DNA of 64,000 nucleotides from Luteibacter sp. Its GTDB lineage: Bacteria > Pseudomonadota > Gammaproteobacteria > Xanthomonadales > Rhodanobacteraceae. The notes below the pieces were generated by a model, which did not search any database, was not told where the DNA came from, and saw only the letters and a list, made by a program, of their open reading frames with translations. The stretch is from assembly GCF_009912395.1 (NCBI RefSeq), contig NZ_WNDO01000018.1, forward strand, positions 47,705-111,704, read 5' to 3'. The stretch's first letter is position 1. Every line of letters begins with the position of its first letter. Positions 47,949 through 56,206 of this stretch are shown here, in pieces. A program made the translations under genes and the position numbers.

Positions 47949-48715
47949 TGCCGCTGGACCTCGGCCAGCTCGAGGCATGGGTCGGCAGCGCCTGCTGGGC
48001 GATGGCCCGCGTGTCCGGCCTGATGCTGGTGGCGCCGGTGCTCGGTGCGACCACCATCCCGACGCGCATCCGCCTGGGCCTGACGGTGTTGCTGACCATG
48101 GTCCTCGCACCGCTGGCGCCGCTCGACCTGCGTCCGCTGTCGGCAGCGGGCGTGGCGACGCTGGCGCAGCAGATCCTCATCGGCGCCGCGCTCGGCTTCG
48201 TGCTGAAGCTGGTGTTCGAGGCGGTGTCGTTCGGCGGCCAGTTCGTGTCGCAGGCGATGAGCCTGGGCTTCGCCGAGGTCGTCAACCCCGGCGTCGGCGG
48301 CAGCACGCCCGTGCTCAGCCAGTTTTACACCATGATGGTGACCCTGCTGTTCCTCGTGATGAATGGTCACCTTCAGTTGATCGACCTGCTCGCGGAGAGC
48401 TTCCGCAGCCTGCCGGTAGGGGAACATGGCATCGGCGCCGAAGGCGTGTGGACCGTGCTGACCTTCGCCACGCATCTGTTCGGCGGTGCGGTGCGCGTGG
48501 CCTTGCCCGCGCTCACCTCCGTGCTCGTGGTCAACCTCGGTTTCGGCGCGATCAGCCGTTCCGCGCCTTCGATGAACCTGTTCGCCGTGGGTTTTCCCAT
48601 CACCATTTGTCTTGGCATGGTCGCCGTCTGGCTGGCCTTGCGTGGCCTGCCCGGCGCCTTCGACGCCTTGCAGAGCGCCGCGTGGGAAACCATGCGCGGC
48701 CTGATCGGGAGGTAG
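47948..48715 (+). CDS. fliR: Flagellar type III export gate protein FliR
   Basis: 255 aa, about six membrane helices. FGGQFVSQAMSLGFAEVVNP and PAPxMNLF-like SAPSMNLFAVGFPITI fit FliR. The start at 47948 overlaps the fliQ stop. Confidence 0.95.
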   Translation: MPLDLGQLEAWVGSACWAMARVSGLMLVAPVLGATTIPTRIRLGLTVLLTMVLAPLAPLDLRPLSAAGVATLAQQILIGAALGFVLKLVFEAVSFGGQFVSQAMSLGFAEVVNPGVGGSTPVLSQFYTMMVTLLFLVMNGHLQLIDLLAESFRSLPVGEHGIGAEGVWTVLTFATHLFGGAVRVALPALTSVLVVNLGFGAISRSAPSMNLFAVGFPITICLGMVAVWLALRGLPGAFDALQSAAWETMRGLIGR

Positions 48716-48722
48716 GCGTTCG

Positions 48723-49868
48723 ATGAGCGAACAGGCCGACAAGGAAGACCGCACCGAATCGCCCAGTGACAAACGCCTTCGCGAAGCGCGCGAAAAAGGC
48801 GAGCTGCCGCGTTCGCGCGACCTGTCCACGGCGGTGGTGGTGCTGGCCGGCGTGGCGACCCTGATCGCCTCGCGCGAACAGATCGCCGTGCATGCGGCGA
48901 ACATTATGCACGTGGGCCTGCGCTACCAGCGCGACGACCTGCTTGGGCCGGACGGTCTGCGCCACGCGCTGGCCACCGCCGCGCTGGAGGGCCTGAAGCT
49001 GCTCGGGCCGCTATTCGTGGTGACCATGGTCGCGGCCATCGCGGCACCCGCACTGATGGGCGGCCTCAATTTCTCGGCCCAGGCGCTGGTGCCGAAGTTC
49101 GACCGCCTCGACCCCATCAAGGGCTTCGGCCGGCTGTTCTCCATGAATGGCCTGGTGGAACTGGGCAAGTCGGTGCTCAAGCTACTGCTGATCGGCGGCG
49201 CGCTGGTGTGGTTCCTGCGCAAGAGCGTCCAGGACATGTTTGCGGTCGGCAGCGGTCCGGTGAGTGAAGGCATCGCCCGCACCTTCGGCATCCTGGGACA
49301 GGCCGCGCTGATCTTCGCCTGCGCGCTGGGCGTCATCGCCCTCGTGGATGCGCCCTGGCAGAAGTACAACTTCATCTCGAAGATGAAGATGACCAAGCAG
49401 GAAGTGAAGGACGAGCACAAGGAAAGCGAAGGCTCGCCGGAAATGAAGTCAAAAATCCGTCAGGTCCAGCAGCAGATGGCGCGTCGACGGATGATGCAGG
49501 ACGTGCCCACCGCCGATGTGATCGTGGCCAATCCGACGCACTTCGCGGTAGCCCTCAAATACGACGAAAACCGCATGGGAGCGCCGCGCGTGGTGGCCAA
49601 GGGCGTGGACGTGATCGCCCTGCAGATCCGTGAAATCGGTGGTGGAGCGAAGGTTCCGGTGGTGGAAGCCCCTCCGTTGGCACGAGCCTTGTATCACACG
49701 ACGGAAATCGGACGCGAAATCCCCGCCGCGCTGTACGTCGCGGTGGCCCAGATCCTGGCCTACGTGTTCCGGTTGAAGCAGGCGATCGCCTCCGGCGATC
49801 TCCCGCCCGATCTGCCGACGCAGGACATCGATCCGGAACTGCTCGGTCCTTACCGCATGGATAACTGA
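48723..49868 (+). CDS. flhB: Flagellar export switch protein FlhB
   Basis: 381 aa. Charged N-terminus (DRTESPSDKRLREAREKGEL), four membrane helices, and the cytoplasmic domain with the autocleavage site N270-P-T-H273 (IVANPTHFAVALKYD). Switches export from hook to filament substrates. Confidence 0.97.
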   Translation: MSEQADKEDRTESPSDKRLREAREKGELPRSRDLSTAVVVLAGVATLIASREQIAVHAANIMHVGLRYQRDDLLGPDGLRHALATAALEGLKLLGPLFVVTMVAAIAAPALMGGLNFSAQALVPKFDRLDPIKGFGRLFSMNGLVELGKSVLKLLLIGGALVWFLRKSVQDMFAVGSGPVSEGIARTFGILGQAALIFACALGVIALVDAPWQKYNFISKMKMTKQEVKDEHKESEGSPEMKSKIRQVQQQMARRRMMQDVPTADVIVANPTHFAVALKYDENRMGAPRVVAKGVDVIALQIREIGGGAKVPVVEAPPLARALYHTTEIGREIPAALYVAVAQILAYVFRLKQAIASGDLPPDLPTQDIDPELLGPYRMDN

Positions 49869-49872
49869 AGAC

Positions 49873-51978
49873 ATGGCAGCCTCCACGAACCTCATGGGCA
49901 CCTTCCGCCATATCGGCCGCCGCGGCGTCGCGGCGCCGGTGGCGATGCTGATCATGCTCGGCATGATGATGCTGCCGCTGCCCCCGTTCATGCTGGACCT
50001 GCTGTTCACCTTCAACATCGCGTTGTCGCTGGTGATCCTGCTGGCCACGATGTACGTGATGCGGCCGTTGGAACTGGCCTCGTTCCCTACCGTGGTGCTG
50101 TTCGCCACCTTGCTTCGCCTGGCGCTCAACATCGCCTCCACCCGCGTGGTGCTGCTGCACGGCCATAACGGCCCGGGCGCGGCCGGCAAGGTGATCGAGG
50201 CCTTCGCCGAGTTCGTCATCGGCGGCAACTTCGCGGTGGGCTTCGTGGTGTTCGCGATCCTCACCATCATCAACTTCGTGGTGGTGACCAAGGGCGCCAC
50301 CCGCGTGTCCGAAGTGACCGCGCGCTTCACCCTCGACGCGATGCCCGGCAAGCAGATGGCCATCGACGCCGACCTCAACGCCGGCCTGCTCACCCAGGAA
50401 CAGGCGCGCGAGCGCCGCCAGGAAGTGCGCGAGGAAGCCGACTTCTACGGTTCGATGGACGGTGCCTCCAAGTTCGTGCGCGGCGACGCCACGGCGGGCA
50501 TCCTGATCCTTGTGATCAACATGCTGGGCGGTTTCTTCATCGGCATGTTGCAGCATGGCCTTTCGGCCTCCGAAGCCGCGCGCACCTACACCCTGCTGAC
50601 CATCGGCGACGGCCTCGTCGCCCAGGTGCCGGGCCTGATGCTCTCGATCGCCACGGCGGTGATCGTCACCCGCGTGTCCAAGTCGCAGGAGATGGGCAAG
50701 CAGGTGATGGGCCAGCTGTTCGGCCAGCCGAAGGCGCTGGCCGTCGCGGCGGCCGTGCTCGGCACGATGGGCCTGATCCCGGGCATGCCGAACATCCCGT
50801 TCCTGATCCTCGCCGCGGTCGCCGGTTTCGGCGCGTGGAAGCTGCAGCGCCTGCGCGACGGCGTGGTCGCTGGCGCGACGCCTGCCGCTGCCCCGGGCAC
50901 CGACCTCGCCCTGGAATCCACGCCGCCGGCCGAGCGCCTGGAGCTGTCGTGGGAAGACGTGGCCCAGGTCGACACCATCGGCCTGGAAGTCGGTTATCGC
51001 CTGATCCCGCTGGTGGACAAGGCACAGGGCGGCGAGCTGATGGCGCGGATCAAGTCCGTGCGCCGCAAGCTCTCGCAGGAGCTGGGCTTCCTGGTGCCGT
51101 CGGTGCATATTCGTGACAACCTCGACCTGGCGCCGCACGGTTACCGCATCTCGCTGATGGGCGTGCCCATGGGCGAGGCCGAGATTCACACCGAGCGCAT
51201 GCTTGCGATCGATCCGGGCCGCGTGCACGGCACGATCAACGGCATCGCCACGCGCGACCCGGCCTTCGGCCTCGACGCGGTATGGATCGAGCCGGGCCTG
51301 CGCGAGCACGCCCAGACCCTCGGCTACACGGTGGTGGACCCGGCCACGGTGATCGCCACCCACCTGTCGCATATCCTGCAGAACCACGCCCACGAACTCA
51401 TCGGCCACCAGGACGTCCAGCAGTTGCTCGACCGTCTCGCGCAGCAGACGCCGAAGCTGGTGGAAGACCTGGTGCCCAAGCGCCTGTCACTCGGCGCCAT
51501 CGTCAAGGTGCTGCAGAACCTGCTCGCCGAGCGCGTGCCCATCCGCAACTTCCGCGGCATCGTCGAATCCTTGGCGGAGCACGCGGGCCAGAGCCAGGAT
51601 CCTGGCGTGCTCGCCGCCGCCGTGCGCGTCACCCTCGGTCGCCAGATCGTCCAGGAGATCGCCGGTCTGGGCACCGAGATTCCCGTCATTACTTTGGCGC
51701 CGGATCTGGAGCAGATCCTCCTGCAATCGCTGCAAGGCGGCGGACCGGCGGGTGCGGCGGTGGAGCCGGGCCTGGCCGACCGGCTCCAGCAGAGCGTCGC
51801 CGACGCCACCCGGCGCCAGGAAGCGGCGGGCGAACCGGCCGTCTTGCTGGTTTCGCCGGCGCTTCGCCCCTGGTTGGCACGCTTCACGCGTCATGTGGCC
51901 CAAAACCTGCATGTACTCGCGTACACCGAGGTCCCGGACAACCGGCGCGTCAAGCTGGTGACGGCCCTCGGGCGCTAG
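49873..51978 (+). CDS. flhA: Flagellar export gate protein FlhA
   Basis: 701 aa. About eight membrane helices in the first 320 residues with the conserved FHIPEP-family loop (RFTLDAMPGKQMAIDADLNA), then a large cytoplasmic substrate-docking domain. Starts 4 bases after flhB. Confidence 0.97.
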   Translation: MAASTNLMGTFRHIGRRGVAAPVAMLIMLGMMMLPLPPFMLDLLFTFNIALSLVILLATMYVMRPLELASFPTVVLFATLLRLALNIASTRVVLLHGHNGPGAAGKVIEAFAEFVIGGNFAVGFVVFAILTIINFVVVTKGATRVSEVTARFTLDAMPGKQMAIDADLNAGLLTQEQARERRQEVREEADFYGSMDGASKFVRGDATAGILILVINMLGGFFIGMLQHGLSASEAARTYTLLTIGDGLVAQVPGLMLSIATAVIVTRVSKSQEMGKQVMGQLFGQPKALAVAAAVLGTMGLIPGMPNIPFLILAAVAGFGAWKLQRLRDGVVAGATPAAAPGTDLALESTPPAERLELSWEDVAQVDTIGLEVGYRLIPLVDKAQGGELMARIKSVRRKLSQELGFLVPSVHIRDNLDLAPHGYRISLMGVPMGEAEIHTERMLAIDPGRVHGTINGIATRDPAFGLDAVWIEPGLREHAQTLGYTVVDPATVIATHLSHILQNHAHELIGHQDVQQLLDRLAQQTPKLVEDLVPKRLSLGAIVKVLQNLLAERVPIRNFRGIVESLAEHAGQSQDPGVLAAAVRVTLGRQIVQEIAGLGTEIPVITLAPDLEQILLQSLQGGGPAGAAVEPGLADRLQQSVADATRRQEAAGEPAVLLVSPALRPWLARFTRHVAQNLHVLAYTEVPDNRRVKLVTALGR

Positions 51979-52076
51979 GCAATGAGACACCGTTCGCCGA
52001 TTCGGCGGGCGGACGGAACGAACATGGTGGTGTCCTCGAACCTGGGCGCCGCGCGACGTAAGACAGGATCGAACGC

Positions 52077-53417
52077 ATGAAAATCAAACGATTCGTTGCT
52101 CCCGACATGCGCCAGGCCATGCGCCAGGTGCGCGACGAGCAGGGTCCGGACGCCGTGATCCTATCCACGCGCCGCATGGACGACGGCATCGAGATCATCG
52201 CCGCGCTCGACTACGACGAGGCCCTGGTCCGCGAGGCCGGCTTCGCCTTCGACGCGCCGGCCGACAAGCCTGCCTCGGAGGTCGCACCGATCCGCGCCGT
52301 GCGCGACGACCGCGAGGCCGAACGCGCCGCCCGCATCGATCAGGCCCGCGCCGCCACGGCCGCCGCCGTCGAGCGCGCGACCAAGGCGCCGGTCGGCAAC
52401 GCGCCGCAGCGCCAGTCCAGCGCCGCGCTGGCCGCCAGCGTCGCCGACGTGGTGCGCGCCGCCACGGTCAACCCGCAGAACGACGTGGCCGTGAACGGCA
52501 TGCGCGCCGAGATCAACCACCTGCGCGAGATGCTGGAAGTGCAGCTTTCGGCGCTGGCCTGGAACCAGATGGACCGCGAGCAGCCGCTGCGCGCCCGCGT
52601 GCTGCGCGAGATGACCCGCCTGGGCATTGATGGTGACGTGGCCCGCGCGCTGTGCGCCGAGCTGCCGGCCGACATGACGGTGGAGCAGGCGCGCTACCTG
52701 CCACTGGGCCTGCTCGCCCGCAACATCCGCACCACCGGTCGCGACTTCGAGGTGGTGAGCGGCGGTATCACTGCGCTAGTGGGTACCACCGGCGTGGGCA
52801 AGACCACCACCATCGCCAAGCTGGCGGCCCGCGCGGTGATGCGCCATGGCGCGGCCAGCGTGGCCCTGGTGAGCGCCGACCAGTACCGCATCGGCGCGGG
52901 CGCCCAGTTGGAGCACTACGCGCGCCTGCTCGGCGTGCGCGTGTTCAACGCCAACGACGCCACCAGCCTGCGTAACGCGCTGCTCCAGCTGCGCGGCAAG
53001 CGCACCGTGCTGGTCGACACCGCCGGCCTGGCCGGCAACGACCCACGCCTGCAGCAGCAGTTCGACACCCTGCGCGCCATGACCGACGTGCGCACCTGCC
53101 TGGTGCTGGCCGCCAACGCCCAGTCCCAGGCGATCGACGACGCCATCCGCACCTACGCCCCCTTGCGTCCGCAGAGCGCCATCCTCACCAAGCTGGACGA
53201 GGCGCCGCTGGTCGGCGGCGCCCTGTCCGCGGTGATCCGCCACGGCCTGCCGCTGGATTACACCACCGACGGCCAGCGCGTCCCCGAGGACATCGCCTCG
53301 GCGGACTCGCGCAAACTGGTCTGTCTTGCCGCCCAGCGGGTCAAGCAGCGCACGGACGAGCCCGACGCCGCCATACTTGCCGATCGGTTCGGCATGCCGG
53401 CGACGGCGACAGCATGA
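52077..53417 (+). CDS. flhF: Polar flagellar GTPase FlhF
   Basis: 446 aa SRP-type GTPase. A variable basic N-terminal domain with alternating Ala/Arg stretches (B domain) is followed by the NG domain: P-loop GTTGVGKTTTIAKLA at 236 onward, VDTAGLAGND and LTKLDEA. Recruits early flagellar parts to the pole. The 98-base gap before it shows no sigma-54 site. The stop overlaps the flhG start. Confidence 0.96.
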   Translation: MKIKRFVAPDMRQAMRQVRDEQGPDAVILSTRRMDDGIEIIAALDYDEALVREAGFAFDAPADKPASEVAPIRAVRDDREAERAARIDQARAATAAAVERATKAPVGNAPQRQSSAALAASVADVVRAATVNPQNDVAVNGMRAEINHLREMLEVQLSALAWNQMDREQPLRARVLREMTRLGIDGDVARALCAELPADMTVEQARYLPLGLLARNIRTTGRDFEVVSGGITALVGTTGVGKTTTIAKLAARAVMRHGAASVALVSADQYRIGAGAQLEHYARLLGVRVFNANDATSLRNALLQLRGKRTVLVDTAGLAGNDPRLQQQFDTLRAMTDVRTCLVLAANAQSQAIDDAIRTYAPLRPQSAILTKLDEAPLVGGALSAVIRHGLPLDYTTDGQRVPEDIASADSRKLVCLAAQRVKQRTDEPDAAILADRFGMPATATA

Positions 53418-54361
53418 CCCGGACGATAAATCCCGTGACCACGGCACCCGCAAACGCATACTCTTTCCCGGCAGCGAATTCCTTCATGAGCACACACGTC
53501 GACAACACCCAGGCCGCCGGACTCGAATGGTTGTCCGACCGTCGCCCCACCCGCAGCATCGCGATCGCGGGCGGCAAGGGCGGTGTCGGCAAGACCACGG
53601 TGGCGGTCAACCTCGGCATGGCCCTGGCGATGGGCGGCCGTGACGTGCTGCTGCTCGACGCCGACCTGGGCATGGCCAACATCGACGTGCTGCTCGGCCT
53701 CCAGCCGGTGCGCCACCTGGGCCACATGCTCGAAGGCGCCTGCCGCATCGAGGACCTGGTGCTCAACGCCGCCCACGGCCTCAAGGTGATCCCGGCCACC
53801 TCGGGCACCCGCCGTATGGCCCAGTTGCCCAACATCGAGCACGCCGCGGTGATCCGCGCGTTCGACGAATACCCGTTGGCCCCCGAATACCTCATCGTCG
53901 ACACCGCCGCCGGCATTTCCGACAGCGTGTCGATGTTCGCCGCCGCCTCGGACGAGGTGGTGATCGTGGTCTGCGACGAGCCGGCCTCCCTGACCGACGC
54001 CTATGCGCTGATCAAGGTGCTGTCCCGCGAATTCGCGGTGCATCGTTTCCGCATCGTCGCCAACATGGTTCGCCATGCCCAGGAGGGCAAGGCGTTGTTC
54101 GAGAAGCTGTCCCGGGTGACCAGCCGGTTCCTCGATGTATCACTCGACTTCATGGGCATGGTCCCGCATGACGAGTACCTCCGCCAGGCCATCCGCCGCC
54201 AGTCGGCGGTGGTCGACGCCTGGCCGAGCAGCCGTTCCGCGGTCGGATTCAAGAATCTGGCCAGGTCGGTCGATACATGGGGTGAACCCGAAACCCGGGC
54301 ACAGGGACGGATCGGCTTTTTCGCCGAGCGTTCCCACTTGGGAGGAGGGCTGCCGTTGTGA
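53414..54361 (+). CDS. flhG: Flagellar number regulator FlhG (FleN), MinD-like ATPase
   Basis: 315 aa. Deviant Walker A GGKGGVGKTT near residue 54, DADLGMANIDVLLGL, and VVCDEPASLTDAYALIK. A QAAGLEWL segment at about 33-40 resembles the N-terminal helix (DQAxxLR) by which FlhG activates FlhF. The start at 53414 overlaps flhF (ATGA); an ATG at 53486 would give the more usual short N-terminus. Limits flagella to one per pole and antagonises FleQ in relatives. Confidence 0.95.
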   Translation: MTRTINPVTTAPANAYSFPAANSFMSTHVDNTQAAGLEWLSDRRPTRSIAIAGGKGGVGKTTVAVNLGMALAMGGRDVLLLDADLGMANIDVLLGLQPVRHLGHMLEGACRIEDLVLNAAHGLKVIPATSGTRRMAQLPNIEHAAVIRAFDEYPLAPEYLIVDTAAGISDSVSMFAAASDEVVIVVCDEPASLTDAYALIKVLSREFAVHRFRIVANMVRHAQEGKALFEKLSRVTSRFLDVSLDFMGMVPHDEYLRQAIRRQSAVVDAWPSSRSAVGFKNLARSVDTWGEPETRAQGRIGFFAERSHLGGGLPL

Positions 54362-55089
54362 GCGTGGCGAGCGAATACCTTGAAATCACTCGTGTTCCCG
54401 CGGACCAACTGGTAAAGACCCACGCGCCGCTGGTGCGCCGTATCGCCTATCACCTGATGGGCAGGCTGCCGCCGAGCGTGGATGCGAACGACCTCATGCA
54501 GGCCGGGATGATCGGACTGCTCGAGGCCGCGAGGAATTATTCGCCGACTCGCGCGGCCAGCTTCGAAACCTATGCGGGCATCCGCATACGTGGCGCCATG
54601 CTGGACGAACTGCGCAAGACGGACTGGACCCCGCGCTCCGTCCATCGGAAGTTGCGCGAGGTCGCGGAGGTGACGAGGCAGATCGAAAACGAGACGGGTG
54701 GCGACGCCGACGACGCGGAAGTGATGAAGCGGCTGGGCATCGACGCCATGGAATACAACCAGATCCTGGCCGACGCGGCGAGCGCGCGGTTGCTGAGCCT
54801 GACGGCGCCCGAGGGCGACGAGGGCGCGGCGATCGACGTGGCCGACACGGACGCCGCCGGACCGGAAGGTACGTTCGAGCAGGACGGCATGCGCGAAGCG
54901 CTGGCCCAGTCCATCGACGGCCTGCCGGAACGCGAAAAGCTGGTGATGTCGCTGTACTACGATGAAGAGCTCAACCTGAAGGAAATCGGTGCGGTGCTGG
55001 GCGTGAGCGAGTCGCGGGTGTGCCAGATCCATGGCCAGGCCCTGATCCGCCTCCGTGCACGCATATCGGGTTGGAAAGAAAAACATTGA
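54358..55089 (+). CDS. fliA: Flagellar sigma factor sigma-28, FliA
   Basis: 243 aa. Region 2 (HAPLVRRIAYHLMGRLP, then DLMQAGMIGLLEAARNYSPT) and region 4 (LNLKEIGAVLGVSESRVCQI) are typical of FliA. GTG start at 54358 in a GTGA overlap with flhG. Its target sites are found upstream of flgM, the soluble chemoreceptor gene, cheV and fliC in this window. Confidence 0.97.
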   Translation: MSVASEYLEITRVPADQLVKTHAPLVRRIAYHLMGRLPPSVDANDLMQAGMIGLLEAARNYSPTRAASFETYAGIRIRGAMLDELRKTDWTPRSVHRKLREVAEVTRQIENETGGDADDAEVMKRLGIDAMEYNQILADAASARLLSLTAPEGDEGAAIDVADTDAAGPEGTFEQDGMREALAQSIDGLPEREKLVMSLYYDEELNLKEIGAVLGVSESRVCQIHGQALIRLRARISGWKEKH

Positions 55090-55146
55090 CGGCATCCGGG
55101 TGCCGTCGCCGGATAAGAAACGCGCAGGGTCAGGCGGAGAGACGTT

Positions 55147-55548
55147 TTGGACAAGAACATGAAAATCCTCGTGGTGGACGATTTCTCCACCATGCGGCGC
55201 ATCGTCAGGAACCTGCTGGTGGAGCTGGGCTTCACCAACGGCCTGATCCAGGAGGCCGAGGACGGCAACGCCGCGCTGGCGCTGCTTCGCTCGCAGTCGT
55301 TCGACCTGGTGGTCACCGACTGGAACATGCCGAACATGACCGGCATCGAGTTGCTTCGCGCCATCCGTGCCGACGCGGCGCTGAAGGCGCTGCCGGTGCT
55401 GATGGTCACGGCGGAGAACAACCGCGACCAGATCATCGCCGCCGCGCAGAGCGGCGTGAACGGCTACGTGGTCAAGCCGTTCACCGCGGTCACGCTGAAG
55501 GAAAAACTCGACAAGATCTTCGAACGCCTCGCTGCGGCGGCAGGCTAA
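55147..55548 (+). CDS. cheY: Chemotaxis response regulator CheY
   Basis: 133 aa receiver domain: [10 protein letters not shown], phosphoacceptor Asp58 in [12 protein letters not shown], and the Thr/Lys switch residues in VTAENN and VVKPF. The start is taken as TTG at 55147 because GGAGAG sits about 5 bases before it; the ATG at 55159 is too far (about 17 bases) from that site. Confidence 0.95.
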   Translation: MDKNMKILVVDDFSTMRRIVRNLLVELGFTNGLIQEAEDGNAALALLRSQSFDLVVTDWNMPNMTGIELLRAIRADAALKALPVLMVTAENNRDQIIAAAQSGVNGYVVKPFTAVTLKEKLDKIFERLAAAAG

Positions 55549-55557
55549 GGACACCGC

Positions 55558-56199
55558 ATGAACTCCACGATTTCCGCTGGCCAAGATGTCGCCCCCGAGC
55601 TGCGTGAACTGCTCGACGCCGACGATTCCGCCGCCTTCGAACAGGCGCTCGACCGCCTGATCCGCAGCCGCGAGCAGCACATCTTCCTCGCCCTGGGTCA
55701 CCTGGCGCGCGACCTGCACGAGTCGGCCCGCCGCCTCGCCGTCGACATCTCGCACGACGGCAACCCGGGCAACATGAGCGACGCCCGCAAGCACCTGCTC
55801 GACGTGCTGGAAATGAGCTCGCAGGCAGCGCATCGCACCCTCGATTTCAGTGAAAAGCTGCGTCCGCAGGCGCAGTCCCTGGCCAAGCAGGCCGACGAAG
55901 TACTCGTGCTCGACCCGGCCGACCCGGCGTTCGCCTCGAACGCGCGTGCGCTCGCCGTGCGCGTGGGCGACTTCGCGCAGAGCGCCGACATCGGCCTGGG
56001 CGAGATGGTGGAAGCCCAGTCGTGGCAGGACCTCTCCGGCCAGCGCGTGGCGCGTGTCGAAGCCTTCATGGCCAAGGTCGAGTCGTCGCTGGTGGAACTG
56101 GTGCGCCTGACCGGCTCGCTGGCCGGCGGCGCGGCTCCGGCCGCGGACAAGGTCAGCCAGGACGAAGTGGATCGCCTGCTCAGCGAATTCGGTTTCTGA
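55558..56199 (+). CDS. cheZ: Protein phosphatase CheZ
   Basis: 213 aa helical protein. The catalytic segment SWQDLSGQRVARVEAF contains Asp158 and Gln162, matching the active residues of E. coli CheZ. The C-terminal CheY-binding peptide is DEVDRLLSEFGF. Starts 9 bases after cheY. Confidence 0.94.
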   Translation: MNSTISAGQDVAPELRELLDADDSAAFEQALDRLIRSREQHIFLALGHLARDLHESARRLAVDISHDGNPGNMSDARKHLLDVLEMSSQAAHRTLDFSEKLRPQAQSLAKQADEVLVLDPADPAFASNARALAVRVGDFAQSADIGLGEMVEAQSWQDLSGQRVARVEAFMAKVESSLVELVRLTGSLAGGAAPAADKVSQDEVDRLLSEFGF

Positions 56200-56206
56200 G
56201 CGCGCC

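Noticed and set aside
55083..55120. GCCGGATAAG between fliA and cheY as a FliA -10
   Set aside because: It has an extra G relative to GCCGATAA and no -35 at the right distance.
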